Source of the DNA: JAEYXS01 sp943367715
GTDB taxonomy: Bacteria; Verrucomicrobiota; Verrucomicrobiia; Limisphaerales; JAEYXS01
NCBI GenBank assembly: GCA_943367715.1
Contig: CALRJY020000017.1
Span: 55,730-119,729, forward strand
Length of the DNA: 64,000 nucleotides
Reading direction: 5' to 3'
Shown here: positions 16,208-24,815 of the stretch, piece by piece
Layout of the letters: every line of letters starts with the position of its first letter
Numbering within the stretch: the first letter of the stretch is position 1
The notes under the pieces: generated by a model
Told to the model about the DNA's origin: nothing
Database searches by the model: none
The model's input: only the letters and a program-made list of their open reading frames with translations
Made by a program: the position numbers and the translations under genes

Positions 16208-17899
16208 ATGCTGTTTCGGAGATTGGAAAGCATTGGGCGCACGTTTCATCATTTGCAACGCGCACGGGAGATCGCGGGAGTCTTTCTCAAGTATGGCTAC
16301 GAAGACCTGCTGGAGCGCCTCCACCTGCCCGCGTTGCTCGACATTCCGCTCAAGCGGCTCCACCGCCACAACCCCGTCATCAGCCAGCTTTCCCAGCCCG
16401 AACGTCTGCGCCGCGCCCTGGAAGAACTCGGCCCCACGTTCATCAAGCTCGGCCAGATGCTGGCCTCCCGCTCGGATGTGCTGCCCGAGGAATTCGTCAA
16501 GGAACTCACCAAGCTGCAGGATCAAGTCCCGGCCATCCCGTTCACGGAGATCCGGCGCATCATGCTGGCAGAATTGCACGAGCCGCTGGACAAACTTTAT
16601 CGCAGCATCGATGAAACCCCGCTTGGCTCCGCCTCCATCGCCCAAGTGCACAAGGCAGAATTTCACGACGGCTCCATCGTCGTGGTAAAAGTGCAGCGTC
16701 CCGAAGTACGCGAGATGGTGAAAGTGGATCTCGAGATCCTCGAACAACTGGCCTCGCTCGCCGAGAAGCACGTGGATGGCTGGCGCGTGCATCATCCCGT
16801 GACCTTGGTGCGGGAGATGGCCAAGTCACTTCATCGGGAGACGGATTTTCATAGCGAAGCCGCCCATGTGGAAAGGTTCGCCCGCCAGTTTGAAGGGGAC
16901 AAAACCATCTACGTGCCCAAGGTATATCATGAGGCGTCCAGTGAGCGCGTGCTCACCATGGAGTTCATCGATGGCGTCAAGGCCTCCGCGCTCACCCCGG
17001 AAACCATTGCCCCCTCCGACCGCAAGCAACTCGCGGAACGTATTGGTGATTCGCTCTTGAAACAGATTTTCGTCCACGGCTTTTTCCACGCCGATCCGCA
17101 CCCGGCGAATATCCACATCTTGCGCGGCAACGTCGTCTGCTTCCTGGACTTCGGCATGATGGGCTTCATGGACGTCCGCACTCGAGAGAACCTGGCCGAT
17201 CTCGTCTGGGGCATCGCCCGGCAGGATGAAGCCAGTGTGGCGAATGCGCTGGTACGGCTCTCTTCTGCCGATGCCGACCCTTCACGTCCGGAACTCGAAA
17301 CGGACGTCGCGGAGTTCATGCACCGCCATTTCTATCGGCCCGTGAAGGAATTGGAGTTCGGCCAGTTGATCATGCAGTTGTTCCAGCTCACCGGTAAACA
17401 CGGCTTAAATATTCCCGCCGATGTCTTCGTGATGCTCAAAGCCTTGGGCCTGATGGAAACACTGGTGCGCCGCTTGAATCCCGAGCACGACATCATCGCC
17501 CAAGCCACGCCCTATCTGCGCAAAGCGCGCTTGAGCCGTTTGCAACCGAACCGCCTCGTCGGTGCGATCACCAATTTTGGCCTCGATATGGCAGACATGG
17601 TGCGCGAGTTGCCGGCAGAGATCCGCCGCATCGTGACGCAAGTGAAGAAGGGCGAAGCTCGCATGGTCTTCCGTCATGAAGGGTTGGACCCGGTGATCGA
17701 ATCGGCCGAGCGCATCAGCAACCGCCTTTCTTTCTCCATCGTGCTGGCCGCACTCATCATCGGCTCGTCACTCATCATCCACGCGAACATCCCACCCAAG
17801 TGGCATGACATCCCCATCATCGGTCTGATCGGCTACCTTATCGCCGCCATGATGGGCTTCTGGCTCCTCATCTCCATCCTGCGGCATGGGAAGATGTAG
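16208..17899 (+). CDS. ABC1/UbiB-family atypical protein kinase-like protein
   Basis: 563 residues, the full length of a bacterial UbiB/AarF protein. The family's KxGQ motif is in TFIKLGQMLASRSDVLP. The Ala-rich loop is LGSASIAQVHKAEF, the ATP lysine is in VVVKVQRP, the catalytic loop is FHADPHPANI and the metal Asp is in FLDFGMMG. Two membrane spans close the protein. UbiB proteins support ubiquinone or menaquinone biosynthesis or lipid movement; their exact chemistry remains debated. No quinone gene is next to it. Confidence 0.9.
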   Translation: MLFRRLESIGRTFHHLQRAREIAGVFLKYGYEDLLERLHLPALLDIPLKRLHRHNPVISQLSQPERLRRALEELGPTFIKLGQMLASRSDVLPEEFVKELTKLQDQVPAIPFTEIRRIMLAELHEPLDKLYRSIDETPLGSASIAQVHKAEFHDGSIVVVKVQRPEVREMVKVDLEILEQLASLAEKHVDGWRVHHPVTLVREMAKSLHRETDFHSEAAHVERFARQFEGDKTIYVPKVYHEASSERVLTMEFIDGVKASALTPETIAPSDRKQLAERIGDSLLKQIFVHGFFHADPHPANIHILRGNVVCFLDFGMMGFMDVRTRENLADLVWGIARQDEASVANALVRLSSADADPSRPELETDVAEFMHRHFYRPVKELEFGQLIMQLFQLTGKHGLNIPADVFVMLKALGLMETLVRRLNPEHDIIAQATPYLRKARLSRLQPNRLVGAITNFGLDMADMVRELPAEIRRIVTQVKKGEARMVFRHEGLDPVIESAERISNRLSFSIVLAALIIGSSLIIHANIPPKWHDIPIIGLIGYLIAAMMGFWLLISILRHGKM

Positions 17900-17956
17900 G
17901 GTGTGGGCAGTGGCACCATTCCATCAGGCTGTGCCGTCAGGCACAAAAGATTCATA

Positions 17957-18116
17957 GCGGCGGCTTTCAAGCCGCCGTTACGGTAAGAAATAATACCGTC
18001 GCATAGCGACGGAAGATTCCGACGGTTTCTTGCGTCGCTATGCGACGCTGGATTTGACCGGAGAACACCTCGGGTTGAAACCCGAGGCTAAGAATCTTTA
18101 TCTCGCTAACGCGAGA
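17957..18116. repeat. Cluster of five short-loop hairpins
   Basis: Perfect stems occur at 17958-17977 (9 bp, 2-nt loop), 17996-18012 (7 bp, ATA loop), 18032-18048 (7 bp, TAT loop), 18068-18087 (9 bp, 2-nt loop) and 18101-18116 (6 bp, 4-nt loop). The cluster fills most of the space between two convergent genes and may serve as a bidirectional transcription barrier. The stems at 17996 and 18032 share the CGTCGC core in the same orientation, so two hairpins could also cross-pair. Confidence 0.75.
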
Positions 18117-18142
18117 AGTTCGGCTGAGCGTCAAACTGTAGA

Positions 18143-19138
18143 CTACTCCCCCTTACCCGTTTCATCCGTGCTCTCGGAATGAACCGCCGTGATCCGGTCC
18201 TCCTGCGTCTCCCACTGTTGCAGTGAAGCAAGGTCATCTTTCTTCGCCCGCTTGAACTCCGCCGGGAAATCGCGCTTGTGCAGTTGATAATTTTTCACCC
18301 CACAAGCATTGCACCCTTGGATCAACGCATGCGCCTTGTACATCCGCGGACGCCCGATCACGCGATACGTGTCCGGCGGCAACGCCGGACGTGGACGCTT
18401 ATCCAGCACCAGATAGCTGAGCGGCAGACTGCGCAGATCGATACCCATCATGTGCGCGAACTTCCCCCAATCCGGATCCGTAAATATCGCGGTCGGCGGC
18501 GAAGCGAAGTGATGACACCAATCCCGATCATTGCCCGGAGCAAGGATGCCGCACTGCTCTGCATGCGGACACGGCGCCACCAGACTGAATTGCGTGCGCA
18601 AACGTTCTCGCACCGCGATCAAAGTGAGACTGGCTTCATACGTGCCCGGCTCCACCCAGATGACCACTTCCGCCTTGGCCACGTAATTGGCCAGTTCATC
18701 GATCTGTTCCGGCTTCAATTCCGTCAGCACGTGACTCAGCAAAAGAATACCGGGTGTTTCGGGAAGGCCGGGTTGAACATTCAGCGCCGGATACTTCTTC
18801 CGCGCCGTCTTCACCGCAAAATCCATGGCCAGCGGAGAACGGTCCCACACACGCAAACCCGTAATCGCTTCCGTGCCGTATTGATCCACGAAAGCGCGCC
18901 CAGCCACGCCACTGCCGCAGCCCCAATCTAACACTTCAGCGGCTGGCGGCGTCCAGCCCAGTGCCTGCAACTCTTCCAGCACATAATCCCACTTCCAGCC
19001 GATGCGTTGCGCGAAGGTCTGGTTGTAGGAATCCAGATCACTGTGGCTGCGCCAGTAATCCGCCCCGCCCGCCGAGCCGGAGAGATAGGATTGCCGGAGC
19101 CGGTCCAGTGCGTGCCAATCTATGGTTTGCCAGTTCAT
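18143..19138 (-). CDS. Rsm22/METTL17-family methyltransferase-like protein with Fe-S motif
   Basis: 331 residues. The SAM-binding motif is VLDWGCGSGVAGRAF, with ILLLSHVLTELKPEQ further on, as in Rsm22-family proteins. These bind the small ribosomal subunit; in mitochondria the homologue METTL17 helps its assembly. The C-terminal half carries a cysteine set (PCPHAEQCGI, then RDWCHHF, and a later CNACGVKNY) compatible with the [4Fe-4S] cluster reported for this family. A bacterial assembly role is inferred from homology. Upstream on the same strand lies the MltR-like gene. Confidence 0.75.
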   Translation of the reverse strand: MNWQTIDWHALDRLRQSYLSGSAGGADYWRSHSDLDSYNQTFAQRIGWKWDYVLEELQALGWTPPAAEVLDWGCGSGVAGRAFVDQYGTEAITGLRVWDRSPLAMDFAVKTARKKYPALNVQPGLPETPGILLLSHVLTELKPEQIDELANYVAKAEVVIWVEPGTYEASLTLIAVRERLRTQFSLVAPCPHAEQCGILAPGNDRDWCHHFASPPTAIFTDPDWGKFAHMMGIDLRSLPLSYLVLDKRPRPALPPDTYRVIGRPRMYKAHALIQGCNACGVKNYQLHKRDFPAEFKRAKKDDLASLQQWETQEDRITAVHSESTDETGKGE

Positions 19139-19197
19139 TCAGTTCAATTCCGAAGCCAAAGATTTTGCCGTCGCGGAAAGCCCAATTCCAGAACCAT

Positions 19198-19803
19198 CTA
19201 ACTTTTACCGATCGACGCCGTGATGGTCACAATTCGCGTCTCCAAAGCCAGGCACGCCAGGATGTAATACATCTTGGGATGCGCCTGCGCCACTTTGGGA
19301 TCTTTCAGTTCCGCCAGTTCTTGCTCCTCGAACAGTTCGGTCATCAGCGACAACATGGGAATCATTCGCACCGGCGCCTTCAGGTGCGTGATCTTCTGGC
19401 ACACCTCGTTCGGCTCGAAGGAAAACTCCACGGACGTATGCGCCGCGTCATTGCGGATCTTGCGCACGATGTTCAGGTCCGCGTAATCATCCGCATCGAT
19501 CAACCCATACGCATGGGCAAGCTGGATCTTGGCGGAGAAGGAAGAGAGCGGTGCGTAAGGGCGGAAGAGTTCTTCCAAAATTTTCTTCGGTTCCGCCACC
19601 TTCTGGGTGATCTCAGCGCGGTGGAGTTGCTCCAGCTTTTCCTCCAGCCGCGTGGCAGAGATCAGCACGGCGCCGCGGTCCGATTCCTTGAACAGGGAAC
19701 GGAAATAACTGAGCGTGCCTTCATCGATCATCACGTTGGCCAGCAGGGCCGTGATGGCCGGATGCGTTTCCTCGCCGCCTGGTGCTAACACCTCATCAGT
19801 CAT
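19198..19803 (-). CDS. MltR-family (mannitol operon repressor-like) protein
   Basis: 201 residues. SAKIQLAHAYGLIDADDYAD followed by LNIVRKIRNDAAH is the diagnostic core of the MltR family. In enterobacteria MltR represses the mannitol operon, but most family members are not linked to mannitol, and no mannitol gene is here. The RNDAAH motif resembles the R-x(4-6)-H motif of HEPN proteins, so an RNA-related role is an alternative. Confidence 0.7.
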   Translation of the reverse strand: MTDEVLAPGGEETHPAITALLANVMIDEGTLSYFRSLFKESDRGAVLISATRLEEKLEQLHRAEITQKVAEPKKILEELFRPYAPLSSFSAKIQLAHAYGLIDADDYADLNIVRKIRNDAAHTSVEFSFEPNEVCQKITHLKAPVRMIPMLSLMTELFEEQELAELKDPKVAQAHPKMYYILACLALETRIVTITASIGKS

Positions 19804-19850
19804 GCAGATACAGATAATTCATGCGCCGCCCTCGCGCCACCGAAACTATT

Positions 19851-20318
19851 TCAATCGATGCCAGGAACAAACCTTTTCACGCGACGCGCATAAGCTTCAT
19901 AAGCGGGATACCGTGCGTGCAACCACCGTTCTTCACAGCGCGCCTTGGCCGCGAAGAAAAACAAATTGATCACCGCCATCACGAGTGCCGGGCTGCTGCT
20001 GAATAACAATGCCCAGCCAAACCCTGCATAGACCAAACTCGCATAAAGCGGATGGCGCACCCACGCATAGACACCGGTGGTAACCAGTTCCGCCTCCGGC
20101 AACGGCTCGGGATAAGGCGTGCGATTGCGCCCAAGATGCCGGACACCGGCCACGCCCAGATAAGCTCCCACCCCGAACAAAATTACGCCCGCTACCAAGG
20201 CAGCTTTCCATACCTTCCCCTCGGTACGACCTAAGGGTCCCGCCACGACCAGAGCGAGCAGCAAAGTGGATTGCATCATCACCCAGCCACGACCGCTTTT
20301 GGATTTATTCGGATGCAT
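19851..20318 (-). CDS. Isoprenylcysteine carboxyl methyltransferase-like membrane protein
   Basis: 155 residues from the ATG at 20318. There are three to four spans, ending in the ICMT/PEMT motif LVTTGVYAWVRHPLYASLV and EERWLHARYPAYEAYARRV. These residues bind SAM at the membrane face. Bacterial members methylate unknown small molecules or lipids. The RHPxY and E...Y motifs are intact, so an active enzyme is expected. Confidence 0.8.
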   Translation of the reverse strand: MHPNKSKSGRGWVMMQSTLLLALVVAGPLGRTEGKVWKAALVAGVILFGVGAYLGVAGVRHLGRNRTPYPEPLPEAELVTTGVYAWVRHPLYASLVYAGFGWALLFSSSPALVMAVINLFFFAAKARCEERWLHARYPAYEAYARRVKRFVPGID

Positions 20319-20424
20319 GGTGCAGTTTCGTTTGCCGGACACACGGATGATGCTCCGGTTTCCCGTTCAGTTCCATTCCGTTTACACTGGAATTTTTCCG
20401 ATTTCTTTGCAGACTGTGGCCCCC

Positions 20425-20973
20425 ATGAAAATTGAGTCGTTGAACATCGGTCTAAAAGTCCGCCACCCCCAGTATGGCGTTGGTGTCGTGAAATCCATCA
20501 CGGAGCATATGGCCGATGTGAATTTCGACATGGGCGGCCTGCGCAAGGTGGAGCCGGTCTCCGCTGGTCTCGAACCCGCCGAAGCCCAGGCCACCTTGAC
20601 CGGATTGGATAAACCGCTCAAGCAACTCATCGCCGAAACCGTGGAAGCCGTCGCCCAGCAGCTCGGCATGGAGAAAGATGACACCATCGTGCAGGAACTG
20701 GCCGTGCGCTGGAACAAAGGCCGGTGCGTCCTCCATCCCGCCGATCCCACGCTCGCGACGAAGGAAGTGGAACTGGAAGTTTTCTTTCACAAGATCGTGA
20801 TGATCCGCAACAACCTCCGCGTGCTGGAACAGAAGATCAACGCGCACCCGAATCTCACCGATGGAGAAAAGGTGGAGATGCAGCAATACATCACGCGCAG
20901 CTACGGCTCGATGACGACGTTCAACTTGCTCTTCAAGAACAAGGCGGACCAGTTCGGTGGGGCCAGTGCCTAG
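20425..20973 (+). CDS. CarD/SH3-like domain protein of unknown function
   Basis: 182 residues from the ATG at 20425; the open frame further upstream overlaps the divergent methyltransferase gene. The N-terminus (LNIGLKVRHPQYGVGVVKSI, then ADVNFDMGGLRKV) is the small barrel seen in CarD-like and UvrD C-terminal domains, which contact RNA polymerase or nucleic acid. The remaining 130 residues are helical and charged, with no motif I recognise. A role in transcription or repair is possible but unproven. Confidence 0.65.
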   Translation: MKIESLNIGLKVRHPQYGVGVVKSITEHMADVNFDMGGLRKVEPVSAGLEPAEAQATLTGLDKPLKQLIAETVEAVAQQLGMEKDDTIVQELAVRWNKGRCVLHPADPTLATKEVELEVFFHKIVMIRNNLRVLEQKINAHPNLTDGEKVEMQQYITRSYGSMTTFNLLFKNKADQFGGASA

Positions 20974-20984
20974 GACGGCTGGGA

Positions 20985-21416
20985 TCAACCGTAGCGGAAC
21001 GGCTTGGACAGGCTGAAGGTAGCGGGCAAGTGGCGGATCTCGATCACCTCACCGTCCTTGAGCAAGACCTCCACGATATCGAACCGGATGTTCACGGGCG
21101 GGTTCTTCAACAGCTTGAGGTAATCCAGCGCGGTCATGGAAAGCAGCCGTCGTTTGCGCGCATTCACGGCACCTGCGGGACGAACCCATTCCTCCGAGGA
21201 CCGCGTTTTTACTTCTACGAAGACCAGGATTTCCACATCGCGAAAAACCAGGTCGATCTCACCGCGATCCGAACGAAAATTGGCCGTCAAAAACTTCAGC
21301 CCGGCTTTCTGTAGATGCTTCTTCGCCGCCGCTTCGCCCAAGGTGCCACGACGCAGATGCTCCGGCCGCGCTTTCGCGACGCCGACTGCTTCCTTGATGC
21401 GTTGCCACCAGCTCAT
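20985..21416 (-). CDS. YraN/UPF0102 family nuclease-fold protein
   Basis: 143 residues from the ATG at 21416 (MSWWQRIKEA). The Holliday-junction-resolvase-like core is present: GEAAAKKHLQKAGLKFL, then RGEIDLVFRDVEILVFVEVK with the D...ExK catalytic pattern, then NARKRRLLSMTALDYL. The gene usually sits next to rnhB, as here, but its cellular role is unresolved. It is the last gene of the ribosomal protein block. Confidence 0.88.
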   Translation of the reverse strand: MSWWQRIKEAVGVAKARPEHLRRGTLGEAAAKKHLQKAGLKFLTANFRSDRGEIDLVFRDVEILVFVEVKTRSSEEWVRPAGAVNARKRRLLSMTALDYLKLLKNPPVNIRFDIVEVLLKDGEVIEIRHLPATFSLSKPFRYG

Positions 21417-21461
21417 GCTTAACGTGGTCTTCGCGCGTGATGCACTCACGCGCACAATCCT

Positions 21462-22127
21462 TTAAAACAATTCCGGCTGCTCCATCCGCACCGGCGCAAA
21501 GCTGCGTCGGTGGATCGGACACGGTCCCTGCTGCGCCAAGGCAGCCAAGTGCTGCTCCGTACCATACCCCTTGTGCGAAGCGAAACCGTATCCAGGAAAC
21601 TCCACATCATACGCGTGCATCAACCGGTCACGCGTCACCTTCGCCAGCACGCTCGCCGCGGCGATGGAGTAGCTGAGCGAATCGCCCTTCACGATCGGCG
21701 TCTGTGGCCAGCGCAGGGATTTCACCTTCAAGCCATCCACCAGCACATGCTGCACCTTACAGGATAACTTGGCCAAAGCCTCATTCATCGCATGATGCGT
21801 GGCCTGCAGGATGTTGATGCGATCAATGGTGGAAACATCCACGATGGCGACCGAATACTGGATACCTGCCTCCGCCGTGATGAGCTCGTAGAACCGTTCG
21901 CGCTGCTTTTCCGTGAGCTGCTTGGAATCGTTCAAGGCCTTCCATTCCCCTCGCAACCCCAGCGTAATGTGCTCCGTTGTGAAAACTACCGCAGCCGCCA
22001 CCACCGGCCCCGCCAGCGGACCACGCCCGGCCTCATCCACACCGGCGATCAAGGTGCAGCCTTGGGCCAGCAGCTCGCGTTCGTACGCGAAACGTTTAGG
22101 CGAAGTTGAAGCTGCTTTTTTGGCCAC
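21462..22127 (-). CDS. rnhB: Ribonuclease HII
   Basis: About 221 residues from a GTG at 22127 with AAAAGG upstream; a TTG at 22166 is the farthest start. The catalytic DEAGRGPLAGPV motif and the later acidic residues (LVDGLK) identify RNase HII, which removes ribonucleotides and RNA primers from DNA-RNA hybrids. SLSYSIAAASVLAKVTRDRL and the YGFASHKGYGT segment are intact. It follows rplS across a terminator, an arrangement common to many bacteria. Confidence 0.92.
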   Translation of the reverse strand: MAKKAASTSPKRFAYERELLAQGCTLIAGVDEAGRGPLAGPVVAAAVVFTTEHITLGLRGEWKALNDSKQLTEKQRERFYELITAEAGIQYSVAIVDVSTIDRINILQATHHAMNEALAKLSCKVQHVLVDGLKVKSLRWPQTPIVKGDSLSYSIAAASVLAKVTRDRLMHAYDVEFPGYGFASHKGYGTEQHLAALAQQGPCPIHRRSFAPVRMEQPELF

Positions 22128-22164
22128 GAATCCTTTTGCCGTGAAGCGCCCTTTCAGCCAAATC

Positions 22165-22198
22165 AAAAAACGAAAAAAGCGAGGCCGGAGCCTCGCTT
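22165..22198 (-). terminator. Rho-independent terminator after rplS
   Basis: Read on the minus strand, a perfect 9-bp stem (AAGCGAGGC/GCCTCGCTT) with a 4-nt loop is followed by six T, a CG and six more T. It lies 27 bases after the rplS stop. It overlaps the far upstream start region of rnhB, so rnhB expression must depend on read-through or its own promoter. Confidence 0.85.
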
Positions 22199-22224
22199 CT
22201 CTTGAAATGATTTGGGTCCGTCGC

Positions 22225-22605
22225 TTAGGCAGCGGCCGGAGCGGCCACCACTTTGCGGGCCTTTTCCTTGACCGACGTGGCGCTCTTGCCCAGGCGGGTG
22301 CGGAGGTAGGTCAGCTTGGCGCGGCGCACTTGGCCCTTGCGCTCGACTTCCACCTTGTCCACGCGCGGCGAATGCAGCGGGAAGATGCGTTCCACACCTT
22401 CGCCGTAGCTGATACGACGCACGGTGAACGTCTCGTTCAGGCCGTGACCGCGCTTGCCGATCACGATGCCCGCGAACACCTGGATGCGTTCCTTGTCGCC
22501 TTCGACGACTTTGGTGTGCACGCGAACGGAGTCACCCACGTTAAAGTCCAGGGCTTCCTTGCGATATTGCTTCGCTTCGATTCTATCAAACAACGCTTGG
22601 CTCAT
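22225..22605 (-). CDS. rplS: 50S ribosomal protein L19
   Basis: 126 residues matching L19 along its length: FNVGDSVRVHTKVVEGDKER, then QVFAGIVIGKRGHGLNETFT and YGEGVERIFPLHSPRVDKVE. L19 sits at the interface with the 30S subunit. It has a short Lys/Ala-rich C-terminal extension. It follows trmD by five bases, as in most bacteria. Confidence 0.97.
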   Translation of the reverse strand: MSQALFDRIEAKQYRKEALDFNVGDSVRVHTKVVEGDKERIQVFAGIVIGKRGHGLNETFTVRRISYGEGVERIFPLHSPRVDKVEVERKGQVRRAKLTYLRTRLGKSATSVKEKARKVVAAPAAA

Positions 22606-22610
22606 AGGTC

Positions 22611-23315
22611 TTATTCTTTGGTGGGGGCTTGCGGCCCTTCACCGATATTTTTCAACAAATCTGGCCGTTTTTGGCCCGTTCTAATCTGTGCCTGTTCCGC
22701 TCGCCACTGGGCGATCTTGGCATGATTGCCGGACATCAGCACATCTGGCACCCGCATGCCCCGAAATTCCACCGGCCGCGTATAATGCGGACATTCCAGC
22801 AAACCGTGACTGAACGATTCATCCACCGTGCTGCCCTCGTCACCGAGCGCACCAGGCAAAAGCCGCGTCACTGAATCGATGATCACCATCGCCGGCAGCG
22901 CACCGTTCGTCAGCACGTAATCGCCGATGGACAACTCATCGTCCGCCAGCGCCGCGCGAATCCGTTCGTCAAACCCTTCGTAACTGCCGCAGATGAACAA
23001 AACATGCTCGAACTGCTTCAGCTCGTTGGCGATCGCCTGCGTGAACTTCCGTCCCGCAGGCGTGAGCAACACCACCTGGGTCTGCTCCGTCGCCAAACTT
23101 TCCACTGCTTCAAAGATCGGTTCCGGTTTCAACAACATCCCCGGGCCACCTCCGAACGGTTTATCATCCACCGTCCGGTGCCGGTCATGCGTATAATCCC
23201 GCAAATTATGAATCCTCAACTCCAGGATTCCAGCCGCCCGCGCCCGTCCTACGATGCTTTCATCGAGCGGTCCCGCGAACATCGCGGGAAAAAGAGTGAG
23301 CACGTCTATTTTCAT
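22611..23315 (-). CDS. trmD: tRNA (guanine-N1)-methyltransferase TrmD
   Basis: 234 residues from the ATG at 23315 (MKIDVLTLFP); an in-frame codon at 23327 is less likely. TrmD methylates G37 in tRNAs and prevents frameshifting. Knot motifs are present: VLFICGSYEGFDERI, LSIGDYVLTNGALPAMVIID and KPFGGGPGMLLKPEP. VDESFSHGLLECPHYTRPVE is also typical. Confidence 0.97.
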   Translation of the reverse strand: MKIDVLTLFPAMFAGPLDESIVGRARAAGILELRIHNLRDYTHDRHRTVDDKPFGGGPGMLLKPEPIFEAVESLATEQTQVVLLTPAGRKFTQAIANELKQFEHVLFICGSYEGFDERIRAALADDELSIGDYVLTNGALPAMVIIDSVTRLLPGALGDEGSTVDESFSHGLLECPHYTRPVEFRGMRVPDVLMSGNHAKIAQWRAEQAQIRTGQKRPDLLKNIGEGPQAPTKE

Positions 23316-23355
23316 GCCCTGCCGCACCTTGGTCCCTCACGGAACCTCAGGCCCC

Positions 23356-23604
23356 TTACGCCGGCCCTTTGTCGTCTTCCACGATCTCCACTGCGCACCG
23401 CAGGCCCTTTTTGGCACTGCCCACTTGCAACAGCGCCCGGATGGCCTGGATTGTGGAGCCCTGCTTCCCGATCACCTTGCCTACATCGGCCTGGTTCAGG
23501 CGCAGCTCGTAAATCGTCACCCCGTCCCGCTCCACCGGCGTCACCGAAACTTCTTCCGGCTTGTCGGCGAGACCCTTCACCAAGTATTCGAGAAAGGCTT
23601 GCAT
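23356..23604 (-). CDS. khpA: KH-domain RNA-binding protein KhpA
   Basis: 82 residues of the KhpA/YlqC type, essentially one KH domain with the GKQG loop (GKVIGKQGSTIQAIRALLQV). In other bacteria KhpA pairs with KhpB to bind RNA and influence cell division. KhpB is encoded at 32737. The gene sits between rpsP and trmD, its usual place. Confidence 0.93.
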   Translation of the reverse strand: MQAFLEYLVKGLADKPEEVSVTPVERDGVTIYELRLNQADVGKVIGKQGSTIQAIRALLQVGSAKKGLRCAVEIVEDDKGPA

Positions 23605-23621
23605 GCCTTCGCGATACCGGT

Positions 23622-23885
23622 TTAGGCCGCCACCGGAGCCGTGGTCGCGCGACGCGCCTTGCGGAGGAAGCTCGCCACCGTATCAGAAGGCTGCGCGCCT
23701 TTGCTGATCCAGTAGTCGGCCCGGTCCAGCTTGACCGTCACGTTGTTTTCCTTCTGCGACGGATTGTAAGTTCCGATCTCTTCGATGAACTTGCCATCAC
23801 GCGGGCTGCGTTGGTCAGCAACCACCACGCGATAGAACGGGTGGTTCTTCGCACCGATACGCTTTAAGCGAATTGTAACTGCCAT
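23622..23885 (-). CDS. rpsP: 30S ribosomal protein S16
   Basis: 87 residues from the ATG at 23885 (MAVTIRLKRIG); an upstream in-frame start at 23915 would add ten non-conserved residues. IGAKNHPFYRVVVADQRSPR and the ADYWISKGAQPSDTV segment are S16. It is the first gene of the rpsP-khpA-trmD-rplS block. About 180 bases lie between it and the terminator of the upstream gene; the AT-rich stretch there should hold the promoter. Confidence 0.96.
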   Translation of the reverse strand: MAVTIRLKRIGAKNHPFYRVVVADQRSPRDGKFIEEIGTYNPSQKENNVTVKLDRADYWISKGAQPSDTVASFLRKARRATTAPVAA

Positions 23886-24068
23886 ATATCTGCTTTTTTG
23901 GGCTGTTTTGGACAATAATCATCGTCCAGTCCAAACATGACCCTTTCAAAAAGGAGCGTGAGATTATGCTTCGGTCCTACCCGATGCAAGCCCTTATTTA
24001 CCACTTTTTGAAGCCGCTTTAGCCAGCGGGGAACCTATCCTATCTCCACCCACCACCGCTGTCTGCCG

Positions 24069-24102
24069 AAAAATAAAGGGCGGACCTTTGAGGTCCGCCC
24101 TT
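24069..24102 (-). terminator. Rho-independent terminator of the Lys-rich secreted protein gene
   Basis: On the minus strand a perfect 12-bp stem (AAGGGCGGACCT and its complement) with a 3-nt loop is followed by TATTTTT. It lies 29 bases after the stop at 24131 and separates that gene from rpsP. Confidence 0.9.
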
Positions 24103-24130
24103 GAAATTGCCTGATAATCAGCAGCTTGGC

Positions 24131-24580
24131 TTACTCCGCCTTCTTCTTTTCGCCCTCTTTCTTCTTGTCGCCGCCCTTTTCGCCACCTTTTTTCTCCGGC
24201 AAGGGCCCGACCGTCACGGAAACGGCACTTTCCTTGCCTTCCGGCGTCTTCTTCACCTGGCCGCGCACCATTTCGCCCGCTGCGATATCACCAAACGTGC
24301 CGGGCTTGCCTTCCTTCGTGATCTTCGTTTCGGAAGTCACACTGATTACGCGCTCCTTCTCCTTGCCTTCCAGCGTCACCGTCATGGCCGTTTTGTCGGC
24401 CGATTTCACCTTGCCGTTATAGGGATAAGTTTCGCGCTTAGGTTTTTCTTTACCCTCTTCCTTGGCCTTCTCCTTGCCCTCCGTTTTGGGCTTGGTTTCT
24501 TGCGCAGTGGCTTGGAACGGGGCCGAGAGGAACAAGGCGCTGGCGATGAGCGCGGCCAAATAGGCGACAGGTGCTTTCAT
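24131..24580 (-). CDS. Secreted lysine/glutamate-rich protein, DUF5666-like core
   Basis: 149 residues. A signal peptide (AALIASALFLSAPFQATAQE) is followed by a charged Lys/Glu linker, then a small beta domain (YPYNGKVKSADKTAMTVTLE, then ETKITKEGKPGTFGDIAAGE, then MVRGQVKK), then a second Lys/Glu/Gly-rich tail. The beta part resembles DUF5666/OB-like secreted domains that begin 'GxVxxvdxxxxTxTV'. Binding partners are unknown. Confidence 0.6.
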   Translation of the reverse strand: MKAPVAYLAALIASALFLSAPFQATAQETKPKTEGKEKAKEEGKEKPKRETYPYNGKVKSADKTAMTVTLEGKEKERVISVTSETKITKEGKPGTFGDIAAGEMVRGQVKKTPEGKESAVSVTVGPLPEKKGGEKGGDKKKEGEKKKAE

Positions 24581-24694
24581 GTGTTTTGCTTGGGGATAGT
24601 TAGATTATGTGCTTCTCCTACAGTTAATTACCGCTTTTGGAGATAATCCGCCCCCCGTTTCCTCGCAAGCCTTTTTTTGACAACCGTTGATCTA

Positions 24695-24793
24695 AACCCC
24701 AACGGGGTTCCATCAATCAGCCCAGTGTTGGTTCGCGACGAAGGAGCGGGCCTACCCTGGGTATCCGCGTTACAACTCCTACCCTGAAAGGGT
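24695..24793. repeat. Cluster of three short-loop hairpins
   Basis: AACCCC/GGGGTT (24695-24709, 3-nt loop), TACCC/GGGTA (24753-24763, 1-nt loop) and ACCCT/AGGGT (24781-24793, GAA loop). The cluster lies between the Lys-rich protein gene and the HD hydrolase gene, both on the minus strand. Confidence 0.65.
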
Positions 24794-24815
24794 TGCGTCT
24801 ACCCGCTTGCAATCT

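Noticed and set aside
16304..16512. Short minus-strand frames across the UbiB gene and similar shadow frames elsewhere
   Set aside because: All lie antisense to or out of frame with genes that have clear family motifs, and lack ribosome sites or recognisable domains.
17957..18116. Hairpin cluster considered as a CRISPR array
   Set aside because: The stems have different sequences, there are no constant repeats with regular spacers and no cas genes in the window.
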